Of a stretch of 64,000 nucleotides of DNA, positions 39,308 to 51,699 are shown in pieces (the stretch's first letter is position 1; each line of letters begins with the position of its first letter). A program made the translations under genes and the position numbers. Under the pieces are notes generated by a model that was given only the letters and a program-made list of their open reading frames with translations, did not search any database and was not told the DNA's origin. Source of the DNA: Phytoseiulus persimilis (lineage: Eukaryota > Arthropoda > Arachnida > Mesostigmata > Phytoseiidae); NCBI GenBank assembly GCA_037576195.1, contig CM075103.1, forward strand, positions 22,506,001-22,570,000, given 5' to 3'.

Positions 39308-39356
39308 CGTCCCCGTTGAAAGTAGGAGAAGAAGAGTTGAAATGTTGAAGTAACAT
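39308..39356 (-). CDS. likely first coding exon of odd-skipped gene B
   Basis: An ATG at 39356-39354 opens 16 codons (MLLQHFNSSSPTFNGD) plus one base and runs into a consensus donor, GACG then GTGAGT. The phase (1) matches the acceptor before 37911, and the joined codon gives Gly. Exon sizes 49 + 652 + 334 sum to 1035, exactly 345 codons. The implied intron is about 1.4 kb (39307-37912). The donor strength and phase agreement support it. The frame also stays open upstream of this ATG, so a longer N-terminus is possible. Confidence 0.5.
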
Positions 39357-42300
39357 ATCCGCACAGCTAAGACGACACGGTAGTTTTCCTTGGAACAGCT
39401 TGAGGTTGAGCGATGTCGGAGTGACTGAACTACCGACGGAACGACCGACTGGGCGAAGTGGCTGGTACCCTTTGCGTGGAGACAAAGAACAACAACCAGT
39501 AGCCGAAAAGTCGAAGTAACTACTGAACCAGAAGTCGCCAATCCGTTGAAATAAAGGAGCAACAAGAAGCTGCCCACGAAGCCCCGCCCGCCTGCCGGTT
39601 TCCCTCTCTTTCTGGTGAGGGTCGCGTTCGTCCGACGGCCGCACAAGAGAAAGACTCCTACCGACCAATGATTATCCATTGACGTTGATTGTGGCTCGCC
39701 GTGCCTAATTGCTCCGCCGTTTTCCTCGGTTGACAAACATCAAATTATTCATGGGTCGAACGATGTTCCGCTGCATCGCGCACGAGATTTCGTGCGACAA
39801 TCCCTGACGAAGTTTGAGCCCTGCTCACAGCAGGACAGACAGTCGAGAGCCGTTGATCGCGGCGGACTCAGGCGGCGCGCCCGGCGTTCCGTAGGGTTGG
39901 AGTTTCCCGAATCGACCTAACCAGACATCGGTACAGGATGCGTCATGGGATCAGAGCGCTCCAGGGCCACCGCGGTAAACCGTCGAAGCCGTGGTGGAAA
40001 TCTCGTTGTGCGTCACCAGCGACATATCCTCCTCCAACAGAGCTCTCACGCCGCAGATCAACTTGTTTTGTCCAGTCATTGTATTGTGCTGATAACGGAA
40101 TCAGGGGACCATGCTCCCGTAGCTTCTCAGGGCCGGAAAGAATTAATAGATCGCAGCGATTAGGAAGTCCACCCAAAAGCGATAGTTGGCGGTCAGCACG
40201 CAGTATCAAAGCGCGTCCGGGCACCTTCAAAATGCGAGCGAGAGCTCCCAAGCCCGCTGCGATGCTTCCTCCTTACGCGATCAATGCGAGCGAGGACAAG
40301 ACAACGCCTCCATGACAAGCGAGATGCAGAGCTCTAGATACGCTTCCCCGATTCCTCTCCCGTATAGTTTTTGGAGTTTCCTGTGTTGGGAATCCGTGCG
40401 AGAAATCCGCGAGGTCTCGGAAACCCGTTCGAGAGTTGTCTGCCTGTTCGATTCATGCAAGCTCCGCACCGGAACGGCAGCTCCGGAACCTCGTCTCCGG
40501 GGAGTCGATGCGATCCTGCTATGAACTATCCGCAGTGCAAGAGCGCTGCGCAGGATGGGGGCATTTTTCCACACGTCGCAGCTAGATTGGATCACAAAGA
40601 CCTTCCCAGATTGTAAACAGAAATATTTTCGTTAATTCCCACCACTTATTATCGACGATCTTATCGCTCCGTTCAGCGATGTGCCGTCGTTTGACGGATT
40701 CATTGTTTAGCGTTATTACCAGATTGCAGCGATCCCGACGCTAGAAGACGACGCACTGAGCAAATGGAAATCATTTCGCCGTTTGACAGCACGGTTGCGA
40801 ATGATGATTGGGGTGAACCATTCGATCGCCTCTGGTCAGGCTTCGCTGTTTGCCGAAACTCCTCTGACAAATCCATCTGAGGGCCTGCGGAAAATCTCAA
40901 ATAGCTACGCATTCACTCTGCTAGAAAGGTTACCAGCATCGTGACAAACATTCTCCAAGGAGTGGACGGCGATGATACGACAGAGGGGACCGCTCTCAGT
41001 TCAGTTGATTTCTTTCTCCCGCTGGTGGCTGTCCCGGACCCCCAGGAGCTCTCATCCAAGCTCAGGCGCGAGGATCGAACGACGCTTGCTACCAGAAGCC
41101 CAGGAGATCGTCCCTGACGCCCAGAAGCCGCAGTGAACCGGAACTTTGGGAACCGACCTTGTATAGTCCACAAAAAGAGATGGAGTCCACAAGAAGGTTG
41201 CCAAACATGGCGTATCCCGTACTCACCACTCGGCCGCTACAACCGTCCAATGTAGATTAACGTAGTGATAAGCTGTGAGATTCGATCGATCCACAAAACA
41301 TGAGGATCATCGACGTAGTTTTTCAGCAACTTTGTCGTGAGGGAGAGTCGATCCAGAGAGCTCTGGTCCAGGCTCGATCGGGTAAAACTCATTCAGTTTC
41401 TGCCTCATCGAGTTGGAGAGTGCAAGAATCGTCGAATTCCACGCAAAAATCTACTTCTCGGCCACATCCTGTGGTCTTCAAAAATTAAGGTTATCTCTCT
41501 TGGAGTCAGAGAGCTCAACACTCGAACTTGTTGTATGGATCAGGGATCGACAACTTTTCCCTCCCAGCGGATGGATGGGGGACGATTCGGGAGCTACCCG
41601 AGGTTCGTGAGTCGGGTGTGTGCTGCACCTTTCCATCCGACGTCTCGCATGACAGGAAACCCCAGATAACGGTTGCTCAAAATCTCACCGGGAATCTGAG
41701 CTCCCCCTGTTCTTCATGGAGAAGCCAGAAGCGAATCGGGAATTGAATCATTGACTAAAAACGAAGACGAGGTGCTTACAGATCCGCGTCGATTGTTTTG
41801 TTAGAACTCGTTCGTGCTGAAGCCATGCTGCTTCTTCGGAAAGATCAGAAGAAACCCCAATATTATACGACGACTGTGTGAAAGTTCCCAACCGGAGTTT
41901 TTTGAGGCCGCTTCGCGTTTGATGTGGCTCACGATCGGCAGTTTCGAGACAGTGCAGATCGCTGCTCAAAGGGTTTACAGCTCGGGTCCTAATGAGACAC
42001 ACATGCGGAACATACCCTTTTTTTAACCCGCGTTGTTAGGTCAGAAGTGGGACCTAAGTTCTGAGAAGTCTACTGACAGCTCCGCTAGACGGCTGAGCAG
42101 TGACTCTGAGCTTCCTTTGAAAGGGTTCCGGATAGACTGAAACGAGTTTGCGGCTGATAATCATAAAAAAAAAATCGGATCGCTTCGGATCGAAGCAAAC
42201 CCCGAACCTGGAGAGAGGGTCGCGGTTTTACTTCTTAATGCCGACCGGAGAAGCAGCGTCGACCTGGGATGTCATCGAAGAGGGAGCGAGGTACGACTCA

Positions 42301-45300
42301 GACCCCGTTCTTGGGCACGTCGCTCGCGATCGCGTTCTTCCTCGCGTCTGGAAGCCTGGAACCAAGGAGACGCAAAGATCATCCACACATGCAGGAGCAT
42401 TGGGTCTGTCTAATGGACCCCAGGAGATGGAGGAAGCTCACGGCCATCTTCCTGCTACAGGAGGTAGAAATTGAATATGCGCACGGCGAGCTCGCACGAC
42501 CGTGTTTGCTCACGATCCCTCCGCGACGCATGGTGACCTTTGAATGGCGAAACGCGCTCCGACCGCCAATGAGCGCGTGCCTTCGTAGAGTTCTCAGCGC
42601 GTGTCTCCCGTTGGGAGCGCGCTCAGGTTCCCTCTAGAGACTCACCTCGCCCGACGATAGGTCGCGTGGCTTCGAGGTCTGAAGACACATCCCGGAGGAT
42701 CCTGAAAGGAGACGCTTCTCGCGGAGCTGAAATCGCCCAGCCGTGGAGAAAATCACATTTCATTCTGGGTACACCTGTTTGATAGCTGTGTTGCTGTTGG
42801 TGGTGATGACGCCGCCGCCGCCGCCACCACCACCGCTGCTGCCGCTGCTGATGGTAGCGGCGGCGGCGGCGGTAGTGGCGGTGGTGTACCCGAACGCAGA
42901 GGAAGGAATTCCTCGTGGCTCTACAAGCAGCGTTTCGTGGCTTTGGAATGCGGACCTCGTTGCTGATCGTGGCCGGCTCCAGAATTGACGTCCGCGCACA
43001 ACGCCACCCTCACCTTCGGATTTCTTCAGTTTTCGTACTTTCAACTATGTATGAAAACCGGAGTTTTTCGCTCGTCGACGCGAACCCTCTCTCGCGTCTC
43101 CAGCTCGTGACTGTCCGTTTCGAGACTCCCGGAGGAGTCGAGATTCAGAGCGAGGGAACGCTCTCAGAGCACTTCGACGCTTCCGACGAGAATTTCCGGG
43201 AAATCCGATTTCGCGGGTCGACGACGAAGTTCCGGAGCTCGGAACCTCCCCTGCTGGAGCGTTTGCCCCAGGCTCCGCGTTCCCATCATCGTGTTGCGGT
43301 AGAGGTGTTCCAACCGATGATGACGTCGGTTAAGACGACGCAGGAGACGTCGATGATCGCGATGATGATGAGGTGGTCGTTCGTCCGCTTCGCTTGTCCG
43401 TCTGTTCGTCGGCCGCTTGACTCTCCGATCGGTGTGGAGGAGGGTGTGGACGACCGATTGCAGCCACGGCAACAGTGGACTGCAGCAAGTAACATCCGGG
43501 AACAGAATAAGGAGGGGGAGGGAGTGGTTGGCTGGCTGGCTGTTTGCCTGACTGAATGTTCGACCGACGGCCAACTACGGTCTTAACTACGGAGTAAGAA
43601 TGCGGACCGTCTTCTGTTTTCGCTCCGTGCACGGATAACTGATGATTCCCTGATACGGATCCATGTTCACCCACTATCGAGCGAGCATCGACGTCGGGTA
43701 TTCAGCACGAGGTACGGAGTTATTCAGATCGACCGATGGACAAATCCCCGTCCCAAAACGAACGGAGCTCCGCCGGACGAGCTCCCATGTTCTCATCGGC
43801 TTCTCCTCCGTCTCAGCGACTTCAGACGGGAGCTCGCAAGCAAGGGTCGACCTCCGGCGTGAGAACCGCGGATTGCGAACGTCGCGAAAAGCGACAGACG
43901 TACGTACACACAGAGACGATCATAGACCACCGGAATCGGGCGGCGAGCAGCGTTGAGCGAGCGGCGGGAAAGCGAGCGAGGGAGCAACTACAAGTCACCA
44001 CCACCCCCACATCGCCCACGCGGATTCACTTTTTCAAGTGGCTCTTTGTCTTCGTATTTCAACTGCTGCCGAATCCGTCGGCTGACAAGGAACGGAGGAC
44101 TTCGGCTTCCGAATCAGACAACGTGGATCATCATTTTCTCGCTGGGGTCAGCAGTGTGGGAGTAGCGAGCTGAAACCGACTGGCGCATTGATGTTCATCA
44201 CGCTTACGGAATCACTGCGCGCACCGGCCGCCGACCGTCGGAACGATTCCGCGCGAATCCGGATCGAGAACTGTCGTCTCGTGTAGCGACGGCAGCTGTT
44301 AATCGTCGATTCGGAAATGAGGATTTTCGCCAGCGAAATCGACTCGAACTCTTCCCACTGTTACGATGACCGGTTGAGAGCTCGATGGAACGCATTGTTG
44401 GGAAGACGGGAGAGCTGCGCACTCATCGGGAATTTCGCTCACGCGTGCGACGCGACGTAGGACAAAACGACACCGCTTGTTGGGTTGCTCGAGGGTCTCG
44501 AGTCGAGACCACCCCGATTCGACAGGTACTCATTCGAACTCCGCTCGGTCGACTTTTCGGGTCCCTTTCGAGTTGGGAGCGTGGGATCGTCCGAGCGAAC
44601 CTTCACCGGGAAATCAGGCGATGGATTGGGACGACGGGAATCCATCCGAACTGGTTAAGGCCAGAAGCCGACGCTCAGCCGAAAGGCTTGAACCTACCGT
44701 TCCACCGGTTCGCTCGGTGGCGCGCTTAGTGGATGTGATTAAGGGCAACTTATTGACGAACACTTACTCGCTTGCTTTTGATACGGGCGCTTTTATGCTC
44801 GTACAGTAACAAGTCGCTCAGTGTTCTAAGAAGTTCAAAAGCTGCGGAAGTTTCCTTTTGTGGTTGGTGTGGTGGTGGTGGAGATCGACTTCAACTTGAC
44901 CCCAAAATTCGGAGAAAAGCGATTGTGAAGTTGCCCACATCCTGGAACTGAACTACCATTCTGACGTCGTAGTAGGGGTTGTAGTTTAGGTCACGATTAT
45001 GACTTGAAGTGAACGTTGATGTCAAAGAACAAGCTCGGGGGCGATAATCGTGAAACTGCCAGTCGAGTGGCTGAATGCATGCAGGAGTCCGCGTCGTGAG
45101 CTACGACTTCGACCTTACGTGCACTTAGACGGACTGAGCCTCCGCGGAAAGGAGCGGTCAGACGGGGAACGCGTCGACAGAACGGTGAAAATCGCAGCGT
45201 GACGTTGTAGCAGCGCTCGAGGGGACGCAACAGGTTTCGAACCTCCGAACAGCCGTTGGGATTGAGGTCAAACCGCTGCTCAGTTCGGCCGATCGAGTCG

Positions 45301-47598
45301 AGAAGCGGGTTTCGGCGCCGACATCGATGGACATCAAGCCGTGCTGTTCCGAAATCTCTTGACATCCGATCGGAGCGGGTCAGGGAATCCGGGGAAATCA
45401 TAGGGACGAAATCCTCCCCAGCTGTAGTTGGGGAATTAGGATGCAGAGCAGCTCGGGTTGGATCCGTCGGGCTATTGCCGGGGGTTCCCAATCGGTGTTC
45501 TCTGAGTCGAGTCGAAAATATCGGAGTAGAAGTCGATTGCGCTTCACGGTGAATACGCCTGGGGAAACCGGACTGTGTCGATCGCTGATCGGAAATCACC
45601 ATGATTCCGAGTTGGCTAAACCTCGTCGAGGCGTTCACGAATCGAAGTCTGAGCGCGATGCATGACGTGCGAAGATTGAAGCGGGCGGGGAGACGTGTCG
45701 AGTTTCTGGTTTGAGTCGCTTTGAAGTTTTCGGACAGAAGCTGGAGTCTCGAACCCTGGTAAACCAACAGATTATTACATCCGCTGTCTCGCCAGCGGAT
45801 GTGGAACCCAACTCTCGGGATCTTTTCGCGGTGTCTGTTCCGACCGGATCCCCAAGGTTCAGAGATGGACAGGCGTCCGTTATGTCTGCGCATCCGAACT
45901 CTACGGAGATTGCTCAGATCTGAAGTAACAAGTCAGTTTTCAGAAAATCTACCTGGCATGACGGATTGCCATACCTCGTTCTTTTCCCGCCCGTGTTCCG
46001 ATGCAGAATCTTGGATTGCAGCCGTTGGAGACGATCCCTGAACAATTGATCATCGATGAGAAACCTACCGAGGGATTCTCCAGGTTCGGATCGATGAAAG
46101 ACTCGCCTGGTCGGTTTCAACTTTGCGTTTCACGGGTGTTCAGTCGCGAGTCTCCCTTGTCGACCAGAAGTAAGCTCCGTCGAGGAGTACTACATTCATG
46201 TGGAATCAGCAGCGGCACGTCTCGAGCCCCTGTCTCTGAGGAGTCGTCTGATCTTCATGTCACGCCCGCTGCCGAACCAGAGCGGGGGTCGCGTCGATTT
46301 GACGTTCGACGCCGGCCTGATATTACGCGATCTCGCGTACTATATTCTATTAGCAGTTCGCAGTCTGATGAAGCTACGGACCGAGCAGCCGACAGATGTT
46401 GAAGTCCTGGTGGAGGCGTTACAGCTAGTAGCCAAGCCCGTCACGACTTAGACATCCCGGAATCGAAATCGAAGCGTGGAGGGGAGAGCGGGGCACCGCG
46501 TCGTCTGAAAGACAGATGATCTTGACGTAACCAAACGAATGCCCTAAAACGCTCCATAATTTCTACTCGCCAGTACTCCTGCTGCTTGCCAGCGGTCCGG
46601 TCGGCCGGCCGGTCGCTGCTCACTGCTGTGCCCTTGACGTCGCGCAGCAGAGCGACAGCGAGAGTGCTCCCATTTTGATTTGAGCGTCAGACGATAACTT
46701 CTGCGGTGTGAGGGCGGGGTTTCCTCGAATGCGGACTCGGTGAGCGTACCTGCGAGCTCCCGACCACAAACTCGTCGCAATGGCACGGCATCGTGCTCTC
46801 CGCGTGCATTCGTGCACGCTGTAACATGGTACCGTGGGCAATCGGCCGGCAGTGGGATCGAAGACTTCTTACTCGCCGGGCAGCCCCGATCGGCTGACAG
46901 GCGCTCGCCCGTCCGTCCGTCCGCCCGCCTGAACTCTCTGCCGAACGCCCGCTCACACTCCGGTCTGTGATTCTTCACTAACTGCCTGACTGACCTCCGT
47001 CTGGTGAGAAGAGAAAGACGCCGCATCGATGCCGCCGACGTCGTCAACGTCAGGGTTGAAGGTCAGCCAACTACCCGAGCCCGATCGCTCGCCGGTACTC
47101 CCGATCGAGATGAACCCCCTATTAGTATTACCGATGTTTGCTTTGATGTTCGAGCGAAGTTGACGCGACAGAAGAAATCGAGCGTTTTCGCGATATTCGA
47201 GACCCTGGCTACGGTTCCCCTGATTCCCAAGAGTCACAAAAGCCGTCCCGCGAGTGAATTTCAGCGCAATGCTCCAAGGAGGAGGAACCGCTCGCAGGCT
47301 TTTCTCAAACAGCTCGGAAGCTCGCACTTTGCCCGTGACACCGAATGGCATGTACTATCCCTCATTGGCTCTCTCGCTTCGAGAATCCCACTCACTTATT
47401 CCGTTGGGGTGACAGTGTCCGGCCCGCTTGGAGATGAGCTACTCTCTGGCGAGGCGAATGTTGGAGAAGGTTTTTTGGGTCTTTCGTGTACGTGTGCTTG
47501 ACTCCTGCACCCAATGCGGCCAGACTACTGCGGGACTTCGGATTGAAGAAAACTGGAAGTCAGTTGCACATCTTTGACAAGATAACACGATTGCAAAT
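39357..47598. other. region upstream of odd-skipped gene B without recognised genes
   Basis: I find no exon I can support. The longest open frame of the window (minus strand 45893-44997, 298 codons from an ATG) lies here, but it is Arg/Ser-rich, has no domain, and faces long open frames on the plus strand. The stretch also holds trinucleotide repeats near 42.8 kb. The part nearest gene B should include its promoter. Confidence 0.4.
42808..42886. repeat. trinucleotide repeats arranged as an inverted repeat, (GCC)n...(GGC)n
   Basis: GCC and ACC triplets (about 42809-42834) are followed, after a CTG-rich centre, by the complementary GGC and GGT triplets (about 42856-42886). The two halves can pair as a GC-rich hairpin. 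Open frames through it only give Pro/Ala/Val runs and are not taken as genes. Confidence 0.7.
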
Positions 47599-47770
47599 AC
47601 TCTGAGCACGCGTGTATTGATGATAATCAGAGCCTGGAAGTTCAGGCAACTTTTTGAAATTATCCCCTCATCGCAATGAATCAATCCCGGGCGATTAATA
47701 GAATAATTTCGAAAAAACTCCCAGGCTCTAATAATGATACATCGCGTGGGTACTCTCAACACGCGAGGTT
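47599..47770. repeat. imperfect foldback (hairpin) element
   Basis: Two arms of about 55-65 bp are inverted copies of each other around a loop of about 35-40 bp (roughly 47665-47701). Shared blocks include CACGCG, AGAGCCTGG and TTTTTGAAATTAT, the last matched as TTTTTTCGAAATTAT in the other arm. The arms differ by small indels and substitutions. It could be a decayed foldback/MITE or a hairpin RNA precursor. No coding frame is credible across it. Confidence 0.6.
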
Positions 47771-50699
47771 GCCAATACGCGAAGCTCTTCATGCTTGTGG
47801 TTCTGCTTGCTTGAGGTTCCCGATTGGGAAGGTTCTCCTTACGAGGCGTTTTTGGCGAGTTCGGAGCGAGAGGACTTTTCCCTGTTTTTCCATACGTAGA
47901 TTTGAAGAAACGTCTCCTTTCTCCGTTCCCCGACGAGGAAGGGAATCTGGACTTTCTAAACTTCGGATGATACGAAGCCGAATTCCTCTTTGGTTTCGCG
48001 CGGTGATCCAGAGCGAGCAACAGAAGTATATCAGTTGTCCCGGTTGCGGCGACGTAGGCCCATAGCTACCGTTTTACGGCTCACGAGAAGAAAGTAAGAT
48101 TGGTCAGGAACTTTACTGCCCGATCGAACAACCCGTCAGCTCGGCTCAGTCGATGATTGTCTCAATTCAGAGCGAAAGAAGATTGCGTGAGGGTATGTTT
48201 GTCTCGAATCATAAAATCAGCATACAGTCAGCTCGATGTCCGGCGCTCGGTATTATGCGAAGTGCTGTCGAGTTCGACCGTCTGGTCACGCGAGTGCGGT
48301 CTGCCAATTCATCAAACTGAACTATTCGCGAGTTGTTTGCAGGAGGCTGTCGTGGGGGACAGCTCCCGATTTCTGTGAGGCCTTGCAGGATCACTCCGTG
48401 CTTTACAGGAGAAGCCCCGATTTTTCGGGAGGAACTGTTCGGGACTTCATAGACACCCGCAGAGTTGAGGGAAGTAACGAGGCTACTCCACGACTCGGGG
48501 GATTGGCTGCGCTAGCTCCGTCGCCGGGAGAAGAGTTTCAGATACAAAAGCAGCGAAAGATCCGATCTTTAGCACCGCATGACTTGTGGAATGGAGAAGG
48601 GAGAAATCCAGCGTGCGCTGATGTACAATGGACAGCACATCGCTTCTATGTGGAAGAACTCTGGAAAAAATCGAAGCTACACGGAAGTCCGCTCTTTGAT
48701 TCTGTTTCGAATGTTATACGCATGGATCGATGGGGAGATGTCCTTCTCACTCACTAAAAACGCGAAATTCGCGTACATTGATCAGCGTTCGTGACGTACA
48801 CTACGAGAACGCTCACAACGCGATCGGGAACCAACTTGGGTTGCGCTCCTGGAGTATCAGGACACGCAATGGCGGTGGCATCGTGCAATGCGCTCGGCTG
48901 GGCTGAAGCACGTAGCAGGAGGAGACAGGCACCATACGCCCACTCAACAGCGCCCCAAACATTCCGACCCCGCGGATCGAGCCGTCGCTCTTCTCGTTCG
49001 GGAAACGCCCCTATCCGAATAGGACGAGGGCCGATTTCCTCTGGGCGCCGAAACGCGCGCTCGACGGGCGTTTCCGATCTCTGAGTGTTCGACGATTCTC
49101 AAACAGAGGGAGATGATGAGCGCGCTTGCACGGCTCTCTCGGCCCTCGTCGAGTGACCTTGTTTACGCGGAGCCCCTGCGATTCCTGTTGAGATTGATTC
49201 CCATCGCTATCAAGTCGTCTATTTGGCCTCGGGTTGCGCAGCGATCAAGCTGATGCGGCCAACTCACAATCACAGAGAGTAAGCTGCGAGATCTGTTTGG
49301 TGGGCGAATTATGCCCCGAGTTTCTGGAGCACTTCGGCTGCTTGCTCTCTCGGGAAGCTATTTTCCGCTCTCTCCTCTGAGATGTTATCGAGCATCATCA
49401 TTCATGCGACGATCCTCGCGAGCGAAGTGACGACGAGGACCCCTCAACGATGGAATCGGGGAGCTGACGGCGCGGCGTTCTCTTTTCGGAAAATATTTGC
49501 ATCATCGATCCGCTGCGAAACCGCTCCGAAACCGCTGCAGACTTTCACTGAACAAAAGTACTCCTCACTTCCTCGCAGAAGAGATCGGTTCGGGACTATT
49601 CTCGAGCCGTTCGCGGACCAACGCCACTCGGTAGCGGATTTGGGATTCTGCAGAAACGGCTCAAACGTTCTACTCCGACGAATCGTGACTCTTCGAAGAG
49701 GTCGAGGGTCGAGAGGCCAACCAATGTTTCCGACAACATTCGCTGCCGTATGAACGTAATACTCCTTGTGAATGGCACAGGACAGAAAATTTCAGAAAGG
49801 AAGCTCACAACTCCGAGAACGATGGCGATCGATCGATTAGCTGAATGAACATGCCATCCTGGTTACGTTGAATGCGCTCCCACTGTATTCAACCCCGACT
49901 CGTGGCTCTCTCTCTTCCTCTCGCCTTTTCTCCGAGACCCCTGAGAGTTCCCCTCTGATCACGGAGAGCTGGACAGTATTGCGCATTGACCTCAGATGCC
50001 TCGTGTGCATCGGAGTCACTGTGCGGTCTCTGTCCGTCAAGCGAGTTGTTTCGGCGGCGAGCCGTAGTTTGTGCCATGCTTCACTCGATTGGAGACGAGG
50101 GGAGCAGTTACTTCTCCATCACGGTAGCTTCCCCAGAATTCCACAAACCGTGGTCGGGGTACTCTGATTTCTCTCAAAGAGACCTCGTGTCCAGAGCTCT
50201 CGGCGATTTGCTCCGGTTGCGGACGATCGTCATCCGCCATGAGCTCCCGCATAGTTGGGAAAAGTGGATGTGAGCTGTGCGCGTGGCGGGGATTGAGTGG
50301 GGAACCGTCCCACTGGACAAGCTGGGAAGATTTCGGAGAATGATTGATTTCGATTCATCCGCCAACCATCAAGGTCGCACGGCACCGAAGTCAGCGCGGC
50401 TCCAAATCAATCCAATCTTTGCGGAGAAACACTGCTAGAGCTCCCTGGCGGATGTTGACGGGGCTTCTCGATCCGACGGAGGATCAGTCACTGTCCGTGC
50501 ATGTGTATGACGACGTGGTTCATGTCAATGAATATCACATCCATTCTCTTCTGTCGTCATCTCCGTGCAGCTCTACAGAATGTCAAAGATAACAACTAGT
50601 GGGCTCCGCTCGACGAAGGTTCGAGGTGGTATCGCGCTCCGGGCAACGTGGAGAGAAACGTCCAGCCCACTGCGTCCCTTGAAACCTCCCCCATGAAAT
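47771..50699. other. no recognised gene
   Basis: Several ATG-started frames of 70-173 codons occur, for example 48236-48757, but none shows a domain, a matching splice partner or a poly(A) signal. Mobile-element debris further right suggests that part of this may be decayed transposon sequence too old to name. Confidence 0.3.
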
Positions 50700-51695
50700 C
50701 CCTATCCCCCCTCGATCAGCTTTCTGTATCTGATCGCTTGTTCAGGGTGCGGGTGGAAAATCACCTCTCCGTACCCCACCCGGCGACGTCAGGTGTCCCG
50801 CAGGGGAGATCCTTGTCAAGCTTATTGTACACTGCCTACGTCATGGACATTGGATCATATCTCCCACCTTCCATCAGCTACCTTCTGTTTGCAGACGATC
50901 TGAAGTTATTCGGACCTGGGTGTGATCCAGTGGATCGAATCACCTTACAAGCGGCCATCGACGGTGTTGCTCGTTGGTGCTTGGACAATAAAATGGTGCT
51001 GTCCGCTTCAGAGAGCGCAGCTCTGATGAAGGAAAACTCAACTTCCATCGATCCCGTGTACTCCGTTTGTGGTCAAACTCTTCCAACCGTACCAGCCATT
51101 CGCGATCTTGGAGTTATTGCTTCGCCTGACCTAAACTTCGACGCACACATCTCCGGCATCGTCACCTCAGCCCGATTAATTGTTAACAACATATTCCGCT
51201 GTTTTATTGTCAAACGTCCGGAGTTCTATCTAAGACTTTACAACTCGCTCGTGGTTTCGAAGTTTTTTTATTGCTGTGCAGTGTGGCTGCCATACATGGC
51301 AAAGCATGTGAAAATGACTGAGTCTGTACAAAGCTATTTCGTGAGGAGAGTGCGTCGTAGATGTTCGATGCCGAACGACGATTTCTCCCTAAGACCATTG
51401 ATGGACGTCCTATCTGACCAGGACCCACGCGTCCTCAGGCGATTGCTCTGTTAAATGACGCTGAGCGCTACTTCGACGTTGCTAAAAATGATCTCCGAAG
51501 CAAGGGGACGATCAGAACAAAGTCAATTGCCCGGACTGATGCTGTCCAAAACTCATTTTCCTGGCAAATTTGCACAAAGAAACAAATACCCGGTGATATT
51601 CTACTATAGACTCTTCGAGTCATTCGTAGTGTTGTTCGATTTACCTTTACCTACCCTTTTTGAATAAAGCGTTTTGAATTGAAATTGAAATTGAG
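50700..51695 (+). pseudogene. 5'-truncated, frameshifted LINE (Jockey/CR1-type) reverse transcriptase
   Basis: This is the 3' part of a non-LTR retrotransposon, whose reverse transcriptase copies element RNA into the genome. The frame ending at 51454 contains consecutive RT blocks: SDRLFRVRVENHLS, SGVPQGRSLSSLLY (from the usual GVPQGS.L.P), the active-site box YLLFADDLKLFG (FADD for YADD), and RDLGV...LNFDAHI. It then carries the usual C-terminal LYNSLVVSKFFYC-type region. After 51454 the similarity continues in another frame (NDAERYFDVAKNDL, then NSFSWQICTKKQIPGDIL) and stops at a TAG near 51607. At least one frameshift and one nonsense change therefore show that it is dead. The 3' end is AT-rich and finishes in short TTGAAA repeats (about 51675-51693), a typical LINE tail. 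The 5' limit is not sharp, and no target-site duplication was found. Confidence 0.8.
51675..51693 (+). repeat. (TTGAAA)n 3' tail of the LINE
   Basis: TTGAAT, TTGAAA, TTGAAA and TTGA in tandem directly after an AATAAAG. Short tandem repeats like this end many CR1/L2/Jockey-type LINEs, and this one marks the 3' boundary of the element. Confidence 0.7.
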
Positions 51696-51699
51696 CTGG

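Noticed and set aside
42743-42988. Plus-strand frame with a hydrophobic start then Pro, Ala and Val runs, like a membrane or secreted protein
   Set aside because: The hydrophobic and proline runs are direct readings of the GCC/GGC triplet repeats, and the frame begins at GTG, not ATG.
44997-45893. Longest open frame of the window, minus strand, 298 codons from an ATG
   Set aside because: Composition is Arg/Ser/Thr-rich with no domain, repeat or signal. Long frames are open on the opposite strand over the same bases, and at this GC a frame of this size is not very improbable in 64 kb. Transcript evidence or homologues would change the call.
46953-47351. Minus-strand 132-codon ATG frame with fairly balanced composition
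   Set aside because: A longer plus-strand frame overlaps it, no domain or splice context supports it, and there is no poly(A) signal nearby.
48236-48757. Plus-strand 173-codon ATG frame
   Set aside because: No recognisable domain. A neighbouring frame over its end is equally open, and the area may be decayed transposon sequence.
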